Source: Rikenellaceae bacterium (GTDB taxonomy: Bacteria; Bacteroidota; Bacteroidia; Bacteroidales; UBA932). From it: a stretch of 8,783 bases of DNA. The notes under the pieces are model-generated. The model made no database searches. It saw nothing but the letters and a program-made list of their open reading frames with translations, and had not been told where the DNA came from. A program made the translations under genes and the position numbers. Numbering within the stretch: position 1 is the stretch's first letter; the number at the start of each line of letters is the position of its first letter. Below are positions 6,800-8,783 of the stretch, piece by piece. The DNA lies in assembly GCA_900767405.1 (NCBI GenBank), contig CAAFZB010000021.1, forward strand, positions 1 to 8,783, read 5' to 3'.

Positions 6800-6807
6800 T
6801 ATCTTTG
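6800..6807 (+). promoter_or_regulatory. -7 box for corA
   Basis: TATCTTTG fits TAnnTTTG and lies 81 bases before the corA ATG, so transcription should start near 6814. No TTTG is seen about 20 bases upstream; TTTG at 6785-6788 is too close. The box lies only 21 bases from the divergent kinase -7 box, so two polymerases could not occupy both promoters freely. Confidence 0.5.
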
Positions 6808-6810
6808 CGC

Positions 6811-6884
6811 GCCGGCTTCTCCGTGACGTCGGCTAACCCGTAAGTAAAACCCCTTCCGACAAACGCCGGGAATAAGCAGGAAGG
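6811..6884 (+). promoter_or_regulatory. GC-rich corA 5' leader with competing pairings and an SD-like site
   Basis: Several short complementary blocks are visible. GCCGGC (6811-6816) can pair with GTCGGC (6828-6833, one G-U). GTCGG (6828-6832) can instead pair with CCGAC (6856-6860). CCTTCC (6852-6857) can pair with GGAAGG (6879-6884), the SD-like block four bases before the corA ATG. These pairings share bases and exclude one another in part, as in a switch. I do not recognise a known riboswitch class, and the pairings were found by eye without energies or covariation. Confidence 0.35.
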
Positions 6885-6888
6885 CCAA

Positions 6889-7842
6889 ATGATTAAAGTT
6901 TTCTACAGGCTCGGGGATGAGATAACCTTCACCCAGTCTAAAACGGAGTTTGCTACTATCAGCAAAGAAAATGTCCTCTGGATAGATCTCCTGGACCCTA
7001 CAGGTGATGAAAAGAGGGCCGTCGAAACGTATTTGGGCACTACAATCCAGACAAAAGCGGAGGCCGAGGAAATCGAGAGCTCTTCACGGTTCAGCGAAGA
7101 GGGAGACATCATATTCGCCAACACCAACTTCCTCTCCCCCGCCGATGACGAGATGCTTATGGATCCCGTTTCGTTCATCTTGTCCAAAGATATGCTCACA
7201 ACCCTGAGGGAAATTCCCCTGAGGTCGTTCGACACCCTGCAGAACAAGATTCAGGCAAGGCCCGGGCTGTTCCCGGACGGATGGCACGTGTTCGTCGAGA
7301 TAATGGACAAGCGCGTAGACCTGGACGCCGACATTGTAGAGCTTATATCCAAGGACGTAAGCCAGTTCAGCCGCCGAATCAACCAGCAGGAGGATATAAA
7401 TGAGGAATTCCTTCTGGATATCAATCAGCTGCAGGAAAACGCGATGTTCGTCCGCGAGAACGTTGTGGACAAGCAGAGGCTCATCTCCAACATCCTCAAG
7501 AGCAAGCTGTTCCCCAAGGACGTGAATCTCAAGGACGACCTCAGCATCATCCTCCAGGATATCGCTTCCCTCATCAATCATACGAACTTCGCGTTCGAGA
7601 GGCTCGAGTATCTGCAGGACACCGTAGTTGGTATCATCAACCTCGACCAGAACCGCATTATGAAGATTTTCACGTTCATAAGCGTGCTGTTGATGCCTGC
7701 CACGCTGGTTGCCAGCTTCTACGGAATGAATGTGGGGCTTCCGCTCCAGGACAGGCCCTGGGCCTGGATAGCCATCACCGGCCTTATGCTGCTGATTCTG
7801 GCCGTGGCCTGGATAATATTCAAAAAAAAGAAAATGCTTTAA
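6889..7842 (+). CDS. corA: CorA-type divalent metal (Mg2+/Co2+) transporter
   Basis: An inner-membrane homopentameric channel that brings in Mg2+ (and Co2+). Seen: 317 residues with a large cytoplasmic N-terminal domain (1 to about 255). It includes EAEEIESSSRFSEEGD (58-73), near the family's usual E-x-SSR block, and a long charged helix (about 140-255) that forms the stalk. TM1 is at about 258-277 and ends in the family signature YGMN (278-281). A short outer loop with few acidic residues (VGLPLQDRP) follows, then TM2 (291-311) and a KKKK tail facing the cytoplasm. The start ATG at 6889 follows GGAAGG by four bases, one of the few SD-like sites in the window. The leader may be structured. 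A kinase gene follows four bases after its stop. The family is certain; substrate choice between Mg2+, Co2+ and Ni2+ cannot be read from the sequence. Confidence 0.94.
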   Translation: MIKVFYRLGDEITFTQSKTEFATISKENVLWIDLLDPTGDEKRAVETYLGTTIQTKAEAEEIESSSRFSEEGDIIFANTNFLSPADDEMLMDPVSFILSKDMLTTLREIPLRSFDTLQNKIQARPGLFPDGWHVFVEIMDKRVDLDADIVELISKDVSQFSRRINQQEDINEEFLLDINQLQENAMFVRENVVDKQRLISNILKSKLFPKDVNLKDDLSIILQDIASLINHTNFAFERLEYLQDTVVGIINLDQNRIMKIFTFISVLLMPATLVASFYGMNVGLPLQDRPWAWIAITGLMLLILAVAWIIFKKKKML

Positions 7843-7846
7843 AGAT

Positions 7847-8674
7847 ATGGATGCTGTCCTTATTAATCTGGATGATTACGTACGCTCCGGAGAAGGAGCC
7901 AACGGTGCAAGTTATTACCACAAGAGCGACCCCAATGTAATGATAAAGCTCTACAACGCGTCTGCACAGATTCGCAGCGTGGTGAGCGAGCAGGAACTTT
8001 CCCACAAGGTGTACGATCTGGGCATTGCCGTTCCAAAGCCGGGAGAACTCATCACAGACGGAAACGGCCGCTATGGAATACGGTTCCAGCGGCTGCAGGA
8101 TAAGGTTTCATTTTCCAGGGCCGTTGCAAACAACCCTGAGCGCGTCGAGGAGCTGGCAAGGCGTTTTGCATCTATGTGTCTGGAACTTCACGCCACAGAC
8201 GTATCGAAGGCCGGATTCGAGAGCATAAAGGAAAGGGATCTGAAGGATCTGGAGGAAAATCCCTATTTCACCGATGAGGAGAAAAAGCGCACCCGCAGGT
8301 TCATTCTCGACACGCCCGACACCACCACCGCCATTCACGGCGACCTGCAGTACAGCAACGCCGTTATGACAAGAGATGGAGATTTCTTCATCGACCTTGG
8401 CGACTTCGCATACGGCCATCCCTATTTCGACCTGGGACAGGTACTGCTGTGCTGCTGCTATGCAACCGATGAGTTCATCCGCGGGACCTTCCATATGGAA
8501 GCCGCGCTTGCAAGGGAATTCTGGAGATTCTTTGTGATGGGATATTTCGGAGACGATGCCAACCAGAAGGAAATCAAGGAGCTCATAACTCCCTACTCCG
8601 GTCTGATGAGCCTGCTCATCGACCGGGCCGTGGGCTACCGCCACCAGAACTACCACGACCTGCTTCCCAAATAA
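7847..8674 (+). CDS. Aminoglycoside/choline-type small-molecule kinase (APH fold), substrate unknown
   Basis: A 275-residue protein of the phosphotransferase (APH) branch of the protein-kinase fold. Seen: a VMIKLY strand with Lys34, a likely ATP contact; Glu48 or Glu50 in the next helix; the catalytic-loop signature IHGDLQYSNAV (163-173) with Asp166 as the base and Asn171 as a metal ligand; and FIDLGDFAYGHPYFDLGQ (181-198), where Asp183 takes the place of the DFG aspartate. It resembles the APH-type group I know as TIGR02172, seen in Bacteroidota and Fibrobacter, which has no agreed substrate. Resistance function is not implied; choline, ethanolamine or sugar kinases are equally possible. A Cys-rich CCCY (202-205) is unusual but outside the motifs. 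It starts four bases after the corA stop, so the two are surely co-transcribed, and a REP-like palindrome follows its stop by four bases. Confidence 0.85.
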   Translation: MDAVLINLDDYVRSGEGANGASYYHKSDPNVMIKLYNASAQIRSVVSEQELSHKVYDLGIAVPKPGELITDGNGRYGIRFQRLQDKVSFSRAVANNPERVEELARRFASMCLELHATDVSKAGFESIKERDLKDLEENPYFTDEEKKRTRRFILDTPDTTTAIHGDLQYSNAVMTRDGDFFIDLGDFAYGHPYFDLGQVLLCCCYATDEFIRGTFHMEAALAREFWRFFVMGYFGDDANQKEIKELITPYSGLMSLLIDRAVGYRHQNYHDLLPK

Positions 8675-8678
8675 ACAG

Positions 8679-8700
8679 ATCCCGGGTCGGAGCCCGGGAT
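8679..8700. repeat. REP-like palindrome after the kinase stop
   Basis: The 8-base arms ATCCCGGG and CCCGGGAT are perfect complements around TCGGAG. A hairpin this strong just after a stop can slow or end transcription or protect the message from 3' decay, but there is no T-run, so it is not a standard intrinsic terminator. Read on the minus strand with its flank it begins CGTCATCCCGGGCT, matching the start of the tandem units that follow (CGTCATTGCGGGCT), so it belongs to the same family in opposite orientation. Confidence 0.75.
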
Positions 8701-8717
8701 GACGCGTAGAAATAATA

Positions 8718-8783
8718 CCGTCATTGCGGGCTTGACCCTCCCGTCATTGCGGGCTTGACCCTCCCGTCATTGCGGGCTTGACC
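8718..8783 (+). repeat. 23-bp tandem repeat, about 2.9 copies, cut by the window edge
   Basis: Units start at 8718, 8741 and 8764 with no mismatch seen; the third is cut at base 20. Each begins CCGTCATTGCGGGCTTGACC and ends CTC. The core GTCATTGCGGGCTTGACCC is the left half of a palindromic REP-like sequence common in bacterial intergenic DNA. The right arm that would complete the hairpin (CCCGCAAT) is absent, leaving only a GGG-CTTGA-CCC mini-stem. There are no unique spacers, so it is not a CRISPR. The 109 bases from 8675 to the end hold no gene. Confidence 0.85.

Noticed and set aside
5137..6826. Long plus-strand open frames (254 and 311 codons) opposite murQ and the kinase
   Set aside because: Both are in the codon-aligned antisense frames of clear, motif-bearing genes. 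The same holds for the open frames opposite rnz (1498-1890) and the GH73 gene (110-784).
6808..6888. M-box or another known Mg2+ riboswitch before corA
   Set aside because: The leader is only about 75 bases, much shorter than an M-box, and I do not recognise its conserved blocks. It is kept only as an unclassified leader.
7084..8656. Minus-strand open frames opposite corA and the APH-type kinase (165 and 182 codons)
   Set aside because: These are again codon-aligned antisense shadows, without a recognisable domain or promoter.
7847..8674. Aminoglycoside resistance gene
   Set aside because: Only the general APH fold and catalytic loop are shared. Its context (corA operon, no mobile element) and resemblance to an uncharacterised chromosomal group give no support for resistance.
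8679..8700. Intrinsic terminator for the corA-kinase unit
   Set aside because: The hairpin is strong but is followed by TGACGCGTAG rather than a T-run, and it matches the nearby repeat family, so REP-like is the better call. It might still reduce read-through.
8718..8783. CRISPR array
   Set aside because: The 23-bp units are joined head to tail with no unique spacers between them, and no cas gene is present.

Overview
The window looks like chromosomal DNA from a member of the Bacteroidota, most likely order Bacteroidales, with balanced to slightly high GC. The basis is the protein set (an S1 protein with a Lys/Ala-rich tail, a GH73-LysM hydrolase, a BadF-type sugar kinase beside MurQ, a choline/aminoglycoside-type kinase after CorA). 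Two -7 boxes also read TATATTTG, matching the Bacteroides TAnnTTTG consensus, and clear Shine-Dalgarno sequences are mostly absent. The assignment rests on recognition, not on a database search. No phage, plasmid, transposase, CRISPR, tRNA or rRNA was seen.

Positions 1-6742 hold eight minus-strand genes, packed almost without gaps. In transcription order the first group is a BadF-type amino-sugar kinase, murQ, recR and mntP (14-nt overlap, 11-nt overlap, 2-nt gap). A 115-bp gap follows with a good Bacteroides-type promoter, an inverted repeat in its spacer, and a leader hairpin. The second group is rpsA, rnz, a GH73-LysM glucosaminidase and the start of a probable mltG (overlaps of 1, 4 and 4 nt). 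From 6743 to 6888 lies a divergent control region with a -7 box for each direction and a GC-rich corA leader. Positions 6889-8674 on the plus strand hold corA and, four bases later, a small-molecule kinase. The last 109 bases carry a palindromic REP-like element, then an inverted relative of it in a 23-bp tandem array that runs off the window.

Functionally, the kinase and MurQ make a plausible two-step route from MurNAc via MurNAc-6-phosphate to GlcNAc-6-phosphate, as needed for murein recycling without a phosphotransferase system. At the other end of the run are two predicted murein-cleaving enzymes (GH73 glucosaminidase and MltG). Between them lie recombination repair (RecR), manganese export (MntP), translation (S1) and tRNA 3' processing (RNase Z). 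CorA and the kinase form a separate divergent unit.

I see no obviously new multi-gene system. The points most worth checking are an RNase Z that has lost the tRNA-binding arm while its metal-ligand spacing is otherwise intact, the structured leaders of rpsA and corA, and the REP-like repeats at the right edge.
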